From: Paramoeba atlantica
Taxonomy: Eukaryota > Discosea
NCBI GenBank assembly: GCA_977017575.1
Contig: CDRNVI010000150.1
Span: forward strand, 1-64,000
Reading direction: 5' to 3'
DNA: 64,000 bases
How positions within the stretch are numbered: the first letter of the stretch is position 1; each line of letters opens with the position of its first letter. Made by a program: the position numbers and the translations under genes. Below are positions 1 through 11,510 of this stretch, piece by piece. The notes beneath the pieces were generated by a model, which made no database searches, was not told the DNA's origin, and saw only the letters and a program-made list of their open reading frames with translations.

Positions 1-3000
1 GCCCCTATTGTTTTCCGCGTGACACCTTTCATCCACTTGAGTCTCAGCGTTGTTTGATTTCTTCTCTTTCTCTTGGTTCTCCTCTTCCCCCTTCTTCTCC
101 TCTGGAGAGTTTTGTTGGAAGGGATTTGAGAGAAGAAGAAGAAAGAGAAAGAGAAGAAGAAAGAGGAAGAGAAGAAGAAAAAGAAGAAAAAGAGAGAGAA
201 ATAGAAAGAGAAAAAGAAGAAGAATTTGTTGATCAATATTTGGAGATTGTAAATTTTTTGATTCATTTGCCCATTTTGAAAGTGGAGAAGTTTTTTTTTG
301 GGGTTGCAGAATTTTGAGATTGATCAAGTTTTTTATTTTTTTTTAATTTTGTTTTTTATTTTCTGTTTTTTGTTTTTTTATTTTTTTGGAGTTTTATTTT
401 ATTTTTTATGATTTTCTCTTTGAAAAAAGCATTTTTTTCCACTTTTTTCTCAACTCCAACCACAAAAAATAGTTCCAATTATTACAAAAAATGAAAGAGA
501 TTATCTCCAAAGAAGAAAAAGAAAAAAGCAAAGAAAAAGAAAAAGAAAGAGAAAAAAAGGAAAATATCGTAAAAATTGTTCTTTGTTGGAGAAAATGTTT
601 AAATGTTTATTTTCGAACTTTTAATCCTCTTTTATTTTGGTAATTTTTTGTTTTATTTTTGATTTCTTTTTTTTTTGATTTTTTAATTTCTTTTTTATTT
701 TTCTTTCTTTGATTTCGGTTTTTTCTTTTTCTTTTTCTTTTTTCTCTTTTTTCTTCTTTTTCTTGATAAAAGAATCTCTTTCTGATTCTATTTTGCAGCG
801 CAATTGAAAATTTTTTAGATTCTCTAACTCCCCCTCTCTCTCCAACATTGGTTTTTTCCTTTCTTTTTTCTCAAAATGAATCAATATTAAAATTAATAAT
901 CAAGCTTGTTATGTGGATCATTTTTCTTTTAAAAAACAAACAAACAAACAAACAAACAAAACAAGAAATAAATTAAATTAAATAAATTAAATTAAATAAA
1001 TTAAATAAATTAAATAAATCAAATAAATTAAATGAAATAAATTAAATAAATTAAATAGATTTGGAAAGGAATGAGTTTATGTTTATGCGGATCAAGCGAA
1101 CATGTCTCAAAATTGTTGTCTTTTTTTATGTTTCAAACTTTTAAAAAGATTCAACCTCAAGAGTTTTTGAGTGGTTTTTGGCAGGTTTTTGTTTTATTTT
1201 ATTTTTTATTTTATTTTATTTTTTATTTTATTTTTTATTTATTTTTATTTTATTTTTTTATTTTATTTTTTATTTTATTTTATTTTTTATTTTTTATTTT
1301 TATTTTTCTTTTTCTTTTTCTTTTCTCTCCTTTTATCCTCCCATTTCCTCTCTCTCCCTCTCCCCTCTCTTTTAAAAATCTCTCTCTCTCTCCCTCTCTC
1401 TCTCCTCTCAACAAAAAAACAGAAAGAAGAGAAATACCTTCTCTCCCCAAACATCTTAGCAATGAGAGAAATGTCCTCTCGAATTTCCTCCATGGTTGTA
1501 GAATCGATTCTCTTTTGTCAGAGAAATTCTCGTTTGAAGAGTTTGAGATTTATGATTAAATTAATCGACCAGCTTTTCAATGTTTTCTTTCTTTCCTTTC
1601 TCTTCTTCTCTCTATTTCCTCTCTTTCCTTTCTCTCTTTTCTCTTTTTTTTTTGATTTTTTTTGATTTTTTCGAATTTCCTCCATGGTTGTTGAATTGAT
1701 TCTCTCCTCTCTTTCTCTCCTCTCTTCCTCTCCTCTCTTCCTCTCCTCTCTTCCCCTCCTCTCTTTCTCTCCTCTCTTTCTCTTTCAGATGAATAATTTT
1801 GAAGGATGTGCTGCAATATTAAAAGGACTAAATCAATTTTCCATTCGTCGTTTGAAATCGTTGTGGAGAAATTTGAGTTCAAGAGTTTTGTTTTTTTTTT
1901 TTTATTTTTTTTTGAATTTTATTTTGTTTTATTTTTATTTTTATTTTATTTTTATTTTTATTTTTATTTTATTTTATTTTTATTTATTTTGAGTTTTTTC
2001 TTTTTCTGATCTTCTTTCTTTCTCTTTCTTTCTTTCAGTCCAAAAAGAAATACCGATTCTGGAGAACAATGTTCTTAAAAGATTTCAAAAATTACAAAAG
2101 ACACTTAAAAAGTGCGACTGTTCAATTTTCAGATTTTGTTCTTCCTTGTCTTGCTCCAAAGGTTTTTTTTATTTTTTTATTTTTATTTTTTTTATTTTTA
2201 TTTTCTTTTATTTTTCTGATCTTTTATTTTTTATTTTGGATTTGGATTTAAATTTTATATTATTTTTATTTTTATTTTATTTTATTTTTTATTTTTTATT
2301 TTTTTTATTTTTTCTCTCTTTCATTTTCTTTCTTTCTCTCTCTCTCTTCTCTTTCCCCAATTTTCTCATTTCTCATTTTTCATTTCTCAAACAAAAAATA
2401 GTTGAAAGAATTACAACTTTTGTACCAGAAAAGTGAAACAGAATTGGAAGATGGATTGATCAATGCTGCGCTTCTCCTGGTTTGAAAAAGAGATGAGAGA
2501 AAAGAAAAGAAATGAGAAAAGAAATGAGAAAAAGGAAAAGAGAAAAGAAAAAGAGATGAGAGAAAAGAAAAGAAACGAGAAAAAGAAAGAGAAGAAAAAG
2601 AAAAAGAGGAAAAGAAAAATTTTCGACTTTATTTCTCTCCTCCATTTCTCTCTCTTTTTCTTTTCTTTTCTTTTTCTTTTCTTTTTCTCTTTCTCTTTCT
2701 CTTTCTCTTTCTCTTTCTCTTTCTCTCTTTCTAAAAAACAAAATAAAAATAGAAAATTGGAGATTCAATAAAGTCTTTTCTTCATCCCCAACAATTCGAA
2801 TATGGTTCAGAAGTCCATCATTTTGATAACACATTGTTCTTGAAATTTTTACAAGCTCGCTCAGTTCCAGAGGTTCTCTCTCTTCTCTTCTCTCTTTCTC
2901 TTCTCTCTTTCTCTTCTCTCTCTCTTCTCTTCTCTCCTCTCTTCTCTCTTCTCTCTCTTCTCTATTTCTCTTTTTCTAATATCTTTTTAGGAACTTTGTA

Positions 3001-3035
3001 ATGAAAAATCTCTTTCTTTATTTCCAAGAAATTGA
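1..3035 (+). CDS. RasGEF-domain protein, copy 1 (5' end outside window)
   Basis: Guanine-nucleotide exchange factor for Ras-family GTPases. Exons read as 1-327, 473-639, 799-850, 1059-1184, 1423-1581, 1789-1884, 2039-2161, 2402-2479, 2753-2872 and 2991-3035 (TGA), all with GT..AG borders and matching phases. The first exon is open to the window edge and holds a Ser/Pro stretch, a Glu/Arg/Lys tract and the start of a RasGEF_N module (YLEIVNFL). Exons from 1059 on encode the CDC25-type catalytic domain; recognisable pieces are FKKIQPQEF, NILAMREMSSRISSMVVESIL, MNNFEGCAAILKGLN and EDGLIN. In the first exon the RasGEF_N frame is broken across a run of nine T at 291-299, so the end of that exon (NFEIDQ) is in another frame. 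This may be a real lesion or a homopolymer base-call error. The exon at 2039 is the most diverged among the four copies, which fits relaxed constraint. Confidence 0.8.
965..1058. repeat. AAATAAATT-type A/T microsatellite in an intron
   Basis: A loose tandem of AAATAAATTA-like units fills the 3' part of the 851-1058 intron of the first RasGEF gene and runs up to its TAG acceptor. Confidence 0.85.
1673..1705 (+). repeat. Relic copy of a RasGEF exon segment inside an intron
   Basis: These 33 bases repeat, with about three changes, the exon segment at 1477-1509 that encodes RISSMVVESIL. The copy lies in the following intron without a usable acceptor. It parallels the larger exon-fragment array in the neighbouring gene at 6040-6460. 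Confidence 0.75.
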
Positions 3036-3471
3036 AATATGGTTCAGAAGTCCATCATTTTAGAGAACAAGAATCTCTTCTCAAAAAATCTGTAAATAAA
3101 TAAATCCAATTATTTAAACCCTCAAAAAAAAAGTGGTTTTTCTTTTGTGAAAGAGAAAAATTTTGTTCAGAAAGCACGGCCAAAGAGAGAAACAGAGAAA
3201 GAAACAAAAAAGAAAAGGAGAGAAAAATAACAGATCTCAAACAAAAAAAAGGATACCAAAAAAAGAAAAGTAACAAAAAAAGCCTCTCCGTTCACAAGGG
3301 GAAAAGAAAGAGAGAGAAAAACTTCCGCAATTTTTCGAATGAAAAAAAGGAAAATCGAAAGCGAAATTTCATTGAAATTTCAAAGGAATAGTGACGGCCG
3401 GCCAATTCGCTGAAAATTAATTTTGTTTTTTTTTTTTTGTGGAATCAAAGTTTTTTGTTTGGTGAACAAAA
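3036..3471. other. Intergenic spacer between RasGEF copies 1 and 2
   Basis: No gene is supported here. Bases 3035-3061 repeat exon sequence from 2798-2824 of the upstream gene. The rest is A-rich and purine-rich, and a T run lies just before the next start codon. It should hold the terminator of copy 1 and the promoter of copy 2, but I recognise no motif. Confidence 0.6.
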
Positions 3472-6400
3472 ATGAAAGGAAGGAAGAAAAGAGGCTCCTC
3501 TCGTTCTTTGGTTTTCTTCTCTCTCTCTCTTTTTCTTTCTTTTTTTCTCTTTTCCTTTCTTTTTCTTTCTGCCTCTCTTTTCTCCTCTCTTCTCAAAACC
3601 AAACTTTCTTTTCACAGTCCCCGCATTCGTTCGAAGATCGGGATGCAGGAACAAAACAATCTCAGCAGAAAAGAAAGAAGAAAAGTCGTTTTTCTTCCTT
3701 TTTTTCTTCTCCTCCTTCAGCAACCTGGGTTTTTTTTCTCTTCTTTCTTCCTCTCTCTCTCTCTCTCTTCTTCCTTTCTCTTTTCTTTTCCTTTTTTTGA
3801 TTTTCAAAAAAAAGAGTTTAGCGGATAATCCACACTCCACGAAACTGAGAGAAGAAAAAGAAAAAGAAAGAGAAAAAGAAGAAAAAGAAAGAGAAGAAGA
3901 AGAAGAAGAAGGGCCTCTCAAAATCCGATCTGATCCAGTCCAAGTAGTCTTAAAGAGAGGAGGAGAAGAAGAAGGAGAAGAAGAAAAGAGAAGAAAGAGG
4001 ATCTCTTCTCTTCCGATCCCAAGAAGAAGAGTTCTTCGAGTAAGCGAACTTTCTTTAGAAGAAAGAGAAGAAGAGAAAGAGGGCTCCCTCTCTTCTCTCC
4101 AATCTCCCTTCTCTTCTTCTTCTCTCCTCTCTCCTCCTCTCACCCCCTCTTCTCCTTTCTCCTCTTCTTCTCCTCTCCATTCCCCGCGCTCTCGCTCTTC
4201 TTCTTCTTCTTCTCTCTCTCCCCGTTTCAAATCAGTAATCGCCCACTATCTCTCAGAATCGCCCTCTCTCTCTTCTCTCTCTCTCTCTAACCAACCCCGA
4301 ATTCTCCATCCAAAGCTCCCTCTCAGCTCCTCTCCTCCCTCTCAAATCGTCTATTTTCTAAAAGAGAGAGAAGAGAGAGAAGAGAGAGGAGAGAGAGGAG
4401 AGAGAGGAGAGAGAGTAGAGAGAAGAGAGAGAGAGAAGTTTCTTTCTTGTGATTGTTATTTTGATATTGTTCATTTTTTGGTTTCTGAGTTGTCTTTGGA
4501 GGGGGTGGAGGCTTTTTTTCTTGGTTTTGAACAATCTTTTGAAGTGGATCATGTTTTTTTTCTCTTCTTCTCTTCTTCTCTTCTTCTCTTTCTCTTCTCT
4601 CTCTCTCTCTTTCTCTTTCTTTTCTCTTTCTTTTCTCTTTCTTTTCTCTCTCTTTTCTTGTCTCTCTTTTTCAAACAAAATTGAAAAAAAGAAATATTTC
4701 AATTCTTCCTTCTTTAAAAAGATTCAAAAAATAGACTAAACTCTTGGAAACAATGAAAGAACTTCTCTCCAAAGAAGGAAACAAAGAAGAAGAAGAAAAG
4801 AAAGAAAAAAATGTGCAAATTGTTCTTTCTTGGAGAAAAATTTTGGGGTTTTATTATCGAGCTTTTAAACCTCTCATAGCACAGTTCTCTTTCTCTCTTT
4901 CTTTCTCTCTTTTCTCTTTCTCTCCTCTTTCTCTCTCTCTCTCTCTCTCTTTTCTCTTGTGTGTTTTCTCGAAAACTAAATTTATTTTTTGTATTTTGTA
5001 TTTTCAAAGGGAAATGGAAGATTTTTTGGATTCTTTGAGTTCTCCTCTCGCTGAGAAGACTTTGGTTTTGTTTCTTTTATTTCTTTTTTTAATTAAATTA
5101 GTTAAAATGAATAAAGTAATTTTAAATGCACTCAATTCAATTCAATTCAATACAATTCAATTCAATTCAATTCAATTCAATTCAATTCATTTCCTTCAAT
5201 TCAGTTCAATTCAACCCAATTCAATTCAATTTCTTCAATTCAATTCAATTCAATTCAATTCAAAATTCATTTCAATTCCATTCATTCAAAGTCCATTCAA
5301 TTCAATCCAATCTAATCTAATTCAATTCAATCCAATTCAATTCAATTCAATTCAATTCAATTCAATTCAATTCAATTCAATTCAAAATTCAATTCAAAAT
5401 TCAATTCAAACCCAATCCAAATATCTCAAAAAATAAAAAACTAAATGATTTATTTTTGAATAAAATAGATTTGTAAAGGAATGAATTTGAGTTTGTGCGG
5501 ATCAAGCACTCAGGTTGCACAAATGTTGACTTCGATTATGTTTCAAATGTATAAAAATATCAAACCTGGCGAGTTTTTTGATGGTTTTTGGGAGGTTTTT
5601 TATTTTTATTTTTATTTTTATTTTTATTTTTATTTTTATTTTTATTTTTATTTTTATTTTTATTTTTATTTTCTTATTCAATTCGATTTTTGAATTCTTT
5701 TTTGAATTCAATGTGAAATTCAATTTGAATACAATTTTTAATTCAATGAAATTCGATTTCCACTTTTTTATTTCTTTCATTTCCCAAAAGAAAAAAGATA
5801 AACATCTTCAATCTCCAAACATCACAGCAATGAGCGAAATATTCAATCGAATTTCTTCAATGGTTGTAGAATCCATTTTATTTGATGACAATTCTTCCCA
5901 AATTCAAAGTTTGATGTTTGCGATCAAACTGGCGAATCATCTTTTGAAAGTTTTCTTCTTCTTTTTCTCTTCTTTCTCTCTCTCTCTCTCCTCTCTCTCT
6001 CTCCTCTCTCTGCTCTCTCTCTCTGCTCTCTCTCTATCTCTTCAATGGTTGTAGAATCCATTTTATTTGATGACAATTCTTCCCAAATCTAAAGTTTGAT
6101 GTTTGTGATCAAACTGGCGAATCATCTTTTGAAGGTTTCTTTCTCTTCTTTTCTTTCTCTCCTCCTCTCTCTCTCCTCTCTCTCTCTCCTCTCTCTCTCT
6201 CCTCTCTCTGCTCTCTCTCTCTTCTCTCTCTATCTCTTCAATGGTTGTAGAATCCATTTTATTTGATGACAATTCTTCCCAAATTCAAAGTTTGATGTTT
6301 GTGATCAAACTGGCGAATCATCTTTTGAAGGTTTCTTCTTCTTTCTCTCTCTCTTTCTCTCTCTCCTCTCTCTCTTCAATGGTGGTGGAATCCATTTTAT

Positions 6401-7513
6401 TTGATGACAAATTGCCCCCAAACTCAAAGTTTGATGTTTTTTACCAAGCCTGCAAAGATGTCTTTCTGTCTTTCTTTCTTTTCTTCTTCTTTCTCTCTCT
6501 CTCTCTCTCCTTTTTGGATTTCGAGTTTTTATTCAATCTCTCTCTCATTCTTTTTCTATTTTTCTTTCTCTTTCTTCTTTTCAGATGCGGAATTTTGAAG
6601 GATGGGCAGCAGTTGTCAGTGGACTGAACCAATCTCCAATCTACAGATTGAAATCTCTTTGGAATTCTCTAAGTTCTAGAGTAAATATTTTTGTTTTATT
6701 TTTTCTATTTCCTTTTCTTTTTTTCTCTTCTTTTCATCTTTTTCTTTTTTGAAAATTGCTTATTTTTCTCTCAACAAATAATTTTTTTGTTCTGATTCAA
6801 AGAAATAGTACAAAAAGAGATATGAATTGTTTGATGAATTTTCATCTCCTGAATTCAATTTCAAAAAATATCGAACTTTATTACAATCTGCAGAACCACC
6901 TCTTCTTCCTTGGTTTGCTCCAAAGGTCAAATTCTTTTTTTTATTTTCTTGTAAAACAAATTTTCTCCAAAAAAAATTCACTTTTATTGTACAATTTCTC
7001 TTTTTAATTTGGCTGTAAAATTCCACACAACTAATTTAAAAATGTTTTTTTTGTCATTTTTATTTTCTGGTTTAATTGTATTGAGACAAAAAATGCAGTT
7101 GAGAGAGTTGCGGTATTTGTATGATGGGAATCATGTGGAAAATACGGAGGGATTGGTCAATTTCTCTCATCTTCTGGTTTGTCTTGGAAAAGAAAAGAAA
7201 TGAAAGGAAAGGAAAAGAAATGAAAGAAAAAGACTTTTTGATTAAAATTTGAAAAAAAAACAGCAAATTGGAAAAACAATTCGAGAATTTTTACAATATC
7301 AATCTTTTGAGTATGATCCGGTCCATTCTGATAAAACATTATTAATCAAATTTCTCGAAACTCGTTCAATCTCTGAGGTCTTTTCTTCTTTTCTCTTCTT
7401 TTCTCTTCTTTCCCCTTTTCTTTCTCTCTTCTCTTGTATGATTAAAATATTTCTTTTGTGATTTTTTTCAGGATCTTTGTTACAAAAAATCGGTGGAGAG
7501 CTCCTTTCTCTAA
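3472..7513 (+). CDS. RasGEF-domain protein, copy 2 (complete, 12 exons)
   Basis: Predicted Ras-family exchange factor of 607 residues. Exons: 3472-3510, 3618-3728, 3815-4552, 4735-4883, 5010-5064, 5469-5594, 5791-5949, 6585-6680, 6809-6925, 7099-7176, 7264-7377, 7472-7513 (TAA). The start is chosen because MKGRKKRGSS aligns with the short first exons of the copies at 43454 and 46856. Residues 1-200 are charged and Ser/Pro-rich, with EER/GER repeats and no recognised domain. RasGEF_N spans about 225-364 (CYFDIVHFLV, FFLGFEQSFEVDH, QIVLSWRK, FLDSL). The catalytic domain runs from 365 to the end: MYKNIKPGEF, ITAMSEIFNRISSMVVESIL, RNFEGWAAVVSGLN, FSSPEFNFKKYR, EGLVNF. No membrane segment or other module is seen. 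The intron at 5950-6584 holds three broken copies of the preceding exon. Cytosolic or membrane-recruited action is inferred from the family. Confidence 0.9.
5131..5415. repeat. TTCAA pentanucleotide microsatellite
   Basis: About 285 bases of (TTCAA)n with interruptions lie within the 5065-5468 intron of RasGEF copy 2. One strand reads as a run of asparagine, serine and isoleucine codons, but flanking exons and phase show it is intronic. Confidence 0.9.
5597..5671. repeat. TTTTTA hexanucleotide microsatellite
   Basis: Perfect (TTTTTA)n immediately after the donor of the 5595-5790 intron. The paralogous intron at 49078-49390 carries the same repeat at the same place, so it is an old or recurrent feature of this intron. 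Confidence 0.9.
6040..6460 (+). repeat. Three tandem partial copies of a RasGEF exon within the following intron
   Basis: The 3' part of exon 5791-5949, from its CTTCAATGG at 5855, is repeated at 6040-6134, 6236-6330 and 6374-6460, separated by CT-rich sequence. The first two copies keep the donor-like end CTTTTGAAG/GTTT. The copy at 6040 has an in-frame TAA, and none has an acceptor directly in front, so they are more likely intronic relics than alternative exons. The third copy is the most diverged. Confidence 0.85.
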
Positions 7514-7786
7514 GAATGACTTGTGGAAAAAATGGTCCTTTTTTTTTACTGGTGGAAAATCTTCTCCAAAAATTCCCATTTTTTCCAGAAATCAAAAGAA
7601 AAAAACAAATTCTCCAAATTATCATTGTACAGGAAGAGAAAGAAAGAGTAAGAAATTAGTTGTCAAAATTTGAGGAAATTATCACCTCCTTTTTTGGTTT
7701 TCATTTGTTATATTTTTCCCCGAATTAAAATTACAATTATTCACAAAAGAAGATTTCCTTTTTCAATTTTGTTGCACTTAATCCAT
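7514..7786. other. Spacer between RasGEF copy 2 and the ankyrin array
   Basis: The spacer is about 270 bases with no gene. Its right end, from about 7746, matches the 3'-flanking sequence of the other ankyrin units (AAGAAGATTTCC followed by CAATTTTGT). This marks the left edge of the ankyrin duplication. Confidence 0.65.
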
Positions 7787-8116
7787 CAGAGTTGCACGAT
7801 TTTCAACCTGATTTTTCACCCCTCCCAGACCCTCAACCTCACAGAAGCAGAGAGAGCGATTTCTCGAGAGGCTAAGTCGAAAATTTTTGGGGAGAATGAA
7901 AAATTTTGCATCTCTCAGTTCGGTGGCAATTTTGCATGCCTCTGAGACTCAATTCTCAAACATCAGACAGTTATTTGTGTTGTTGATTGAGGTCTTGTCA
8001 ATTGAGGTTCGATTTCGACCCAATCAGACAATCAAGCGAAGTCTTTTTCAAAAAAAAATCTTTACTTTTCCGTGAAAAAAATCTTTACTTTTCCGTGAAA
8101 AAAATCTGCAACTCTA
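7787..8116. mobile_element. Short non-autonomous TIR transposon (MITE-like) with 9-bp target duplication
   Basis: The 330-bp insert is flanked by identical TTAATCCAT at 7778-7786 and 8117-8125. The uninterrupted site is seen downstream of several other ankyrin copies (for example at 11511) as GGTTAATCCATTCGAGG. The ends form short inverted repeats: CAGAGTTGCACGATTTT on the left, and the complement of AAAATCTGCAACTCTA on the right (AGAGTTGCA, a one-base indel, GATTTT). A segment with AATCTTTACTTTTCCGTGA is tandemly doubled near the right end (8051-8098). No transposase is present. A 9-bp duplication suggests a Mutator-like family, but an 8-bp hAT-type reading cannot be fully excluded. Confidence 0.75.
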
Positions 8117-11100
8117 TTAATCCATTCGAGGTTTTTTGAATTCAATTTCATCACCAAAACCACATTCAGCTCTGATCTTTCTCTTTTTACTTTCTCTTTC
8201 TTCTCTTTCTTCTTCTCTTTGTTCTTCTACTCCTCCTCTTTGTTCTTCTTTTCCATTTGATTCAATCTTTTCATTCCCTTCTCGTTTTGCAGGTTTAATT
8301 GAACCATCAATGTGACTGTATTCCTATCCAAAAATTGTGTTTCAATTCTTTGTGAATTTCAAAAATAATGAGGAAAAGAAAAAGAAAAACCTCCAAAAAC
8401 TTCTTCACTTGTTCATAGTTGGAGGAGTCTGCTGGTGTTTGGCCCTAAAACAGTTAAAAATATCAAAAAAAAGAGATTCATCAAAAAAAGTCAATCAATA
8501 AAATCAAAGAAAAATGAACCAAGTTATTTTTGATTTCAGGATCAGCACCATGTTCACACAAAAGTTTCACTATCTCCAAATGACCCCTATGTGCAGCCAC
8601 ATGGAGCGCAGTCCTCCCAACCTATCATTTTGGTTGAATGAATTGTTCTCAAAGAGTACCCCAAAAAACAAAGAAATGTGAAAAACCTCATTTGTTTTGT
8701 TGATTTCAATCCCATTTTTCAACATAAATAAAACGCTCTCTTTGATTGACCGAAATTCTTGGGAATGGAGAAGAGCCATGAGAGGAGTGAAACCCTTTAA
8801 AAAAATGATTAAGTCAAAAACACCCATTGAAAAAAAATCAAATTAGAAAATACTTGATAGATTTCATTTACATCTGCTCCATTTTCAACTAAAATCTTAA
8901 CAACTGGTAAATTAACAAAATAGGAATCACAAACTTGATGAAGAATACTCTTTCCCTGTTTTTCCAAAACCAAATTGATGGTAAATTGAAAGAAAGAAAA
9001 GAAAGAAAAAAGAGAGGATTATTTTGAAGAAAGTTATCAAAAAAACCAACAAACTCGAACAATGAAATGTGCTCCATTTTGTAATAATAATTCTGCAATA
9101 TCCAAATTGTTGTGAAAACATGCAAGAGCCAGAGGTGATTGATTTAACTGTGGTGATGAAACTTTGTAAAAGACAAAGAGAAAAGAACTTTCAAAGTTTT
9201 TGAAAAAAAAAAAGAAAAAAAGAAAATACAAATTGATTGTGAACTCCATTGATTGGACAATTTTTAGAAATCAAAAATTGAGCCAAATCAAATTTCCCAT
9301 TTTCACTTGCAAAACATAAAGCTCCAACATTCAATTCCTGGTGTGTGTGTGGAGATAAAAAAGGTAAAAAAAAGGGGTGGGGTGGTGAATTGTGAATATT
9401 GTGTTGAAAACAGAAAAATTGTTCACAAATAATAAAAAATACCTCTTTCATATTCTCCAATAAATAAGAGATTACATCCATGTGACCCCCTTGACATGCC
9501 AAGACAAGACCATCATTGTTCCCAACTTGAAGTTGAGCACCATGTTTGGTGAAGAAAGAAACAATTTTAAGATCTCCCAATTTACATGCAATGGAAAAAG
9601 GGGGTATGGTTCTGTTGAACTGTCACAATTTTTAGAGAGAAATTTTAAAATCTAAGTTTTTCATTTTTCCAAATAAAAATCAAAAGAGAGAAAACAGACT
9701 GGATTTTCAAAATTGATTGAAGCACCTCTTTCCACCAATAAAGTAATAATGTCAAAATGACCTCCCTCAGTTGCCTCACACAAAGCTGTCTTTCCCTTTT
9801 TGTTTCACAAAAGTTGATTTCAAAATCATCAAAGAAACCTCAAACAAGAGAAAAGAAGAAAAGAAAAAACCTGGTTTCCTTGTTGATCAATCTGAAGATC
9901 TTCTATCTTCAGAAAAGTTTTGACAATCTCTAAATTCCCTTTTTGACAAGCAATGTGAAAGGGAGACATTTTATCCTAAAAGGACAAAAGAGATCAAATA
10001 AAAAGAGAGACATTCAAAAAATAAAAACATACTTTTGAAGGAATATTTGGATGAGCACCCTTTTCAAGAAGGAATTGAACCATTTTGATATCATCCCCTA
10101 AAACTGCAACACATAAAAGGCTCCAACTCTACCAAAAAGAGACAAAGATATTAAACATAACGCTTTTTTTCAAAAACTTTGAAAGTTGAGAAAGAGAAAA
10201 AGTAACAATGGGTATGGGAGCAAAAGGATCTTGTTGTAAAGAAATTTTTCCTTCCTGTTCCCCCACCCCAAAAAAGAAGAAGATTGGGAAAGATTAGTTT
10301 TTTTTGTGAAAACATTCAAAAAAACTGAAGAAAAAACTTTACATTTGTTGACCAATCCACTTTTGCTTTGTTGTCAATCAAAAGATTTGCCATTTCAATG
10401 TCTCCCCTTTCACAACAAATCCACAAAGGGCTTTCACCTCCCTGTTCAAACAAAATGGTCATTTTAAAAAATGGAAACATGAACCAGAAAGAGAGAAAGA
10501 AAGAGAGAAACAGTCTTTGTTTGGTCAACTTTGACTCCTTTTTCAATCAAAAATTTGGCAATTTCAAAGTATCCTTTTTCACAAACTGAAGATAATGCAG
10601 TCTTCTTTGGTTTTTGCTACAATCAAATAAAAATAAAAGAAGAAGAATTGAGTTGAACACACACCCGCAACAATCAATATGAAAAAATATGATTAGAAAA
10701 AAAAAGAGAAATGATTTACTGAAATTGGCTCAAGAGAAGAGCCTTTCTCAAAAAGAAACTGAACTATTTCAAGATTCCCAAGTTCACAAGCAATAATCAA
10801 TGGATCTGATCCATCCTTCAAAAACCATAACAACAAAGACAATCAATCATCAAACTTTCAAAAAAAAAGAAAGAAAAAAAAACCTCAGCAACTCTCTCAA
10901 GGGAAGCTCCATTTTCAATCAACAAAGTGATCATCTTTAAGTCTCCTTTTTGACATGCTCTCATCAAAGGAGTAATCCCTTTCTTTTCTCAAAACTTTCA
11001 AATCAATATCACATCCACACACAGAGACAACAGAATCATCACCAGAGGATGATGACGATAAAAAAAGAAGAAAAGAAGATGATCACCTGGCGTCTTGGAG

Positions 11101-11194
11101 CTCGATTGACATCCACTCTCCGACTCAAAAGAAATTGTTTGACCTTTTCACAATCTCCCCCTTCCACAGCTTCAAACAATTGGAGATTTGCCAT
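8117..11194 (-). CDS. Ankyrin-repeat protein, array copy 1 (16 exons)
   Basis: Leftmost array member. Exon 1 is 11087-11194, starting MANLQLFEAVEGGDCEKV. Later exons each carry about one ankyrin repeat (for example GITPLMRACQKGD, DGSDPLIIACELGN, GGESPLWICCERGD). The last exon is Lys/Glu/Arg-rich and ends in KKPRMD with TAA at 8117-8119. Compared with copy 2 it lacks the EGETSLC repeat: at about 10230 the exon body is gone and only intron-like flanks remain, which keeps frame because all these introns are phase 0. The transposon at 7787-8116 sits directly after the stop, and the TTA of the stop is part of the duplicated target, so the coding end is preserved. No other break was seen. Confidence 0.85.
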
Positions 11195-11510
11195 TTCCCT
11201 CTCTCTCTCTCTCTTTCTCTCTTTCTCCTCTCACCCCAAAAAAACAAACTTCTCACCAAAGACACACCAAACCCGAAAAGAGAAAACGGCAAGTTGCACC
11301 TTTCTTTTTAGAAAACTAAATTTAGCCATTTTCATAATCTCCTCTCTCTTTTTGATTTCCATTTTCTCTCCTTCTTTTGTTATGAAATTGTCACCGGATG
11401 TTTATTTTTCGATTTTATTATTTTCCCCTCTCCCCCACCCCACCACCCCAAATAAAATAAACAATTTCTTTTTTGAAAAAAGAAGATTTCCTTTTTCAAT
11501 TTTGTGGAGG
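11195..11510. promoter_or_regulatory. Spacer upstream of ankyrin copy 1, promoter type I
   Basis: It carries AAAACGGCAAGTTGC at 11283-11297, followed by CTTTCTTTTTAGAAAACTAAATTTAG read on +. The same block lies upstream of copies 3, 5 and 7. In gene sense the core is GCAACTTGCCGTTTT, about 90 bases before the start codon. The right part is the 3' flank of copy 2, with A/T-rich sequence that may hold a polyadenylation signal. Confidence 0.5.

Noticed and set aside
3445-4230. 261-codon frame on - full of Glu/Arg/Ser
   Set aside because: Shadow of the low-complexity third exon of RasGEF copy 2 on +; splice phases and paralogues support only the + reading.
5131-5415. TTCAA tract as a telomere-like or coding repeat
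   Set aside because: It is internal, lies within a well-defined intron, and does not resemble known telomere repeats.
6040-6460. Exon copies as genuine alternative exons
   Set aside because: No AG acceptor directly precedes any copy and one copy carries an in-frame stop; kept only as relics pending transcripts.
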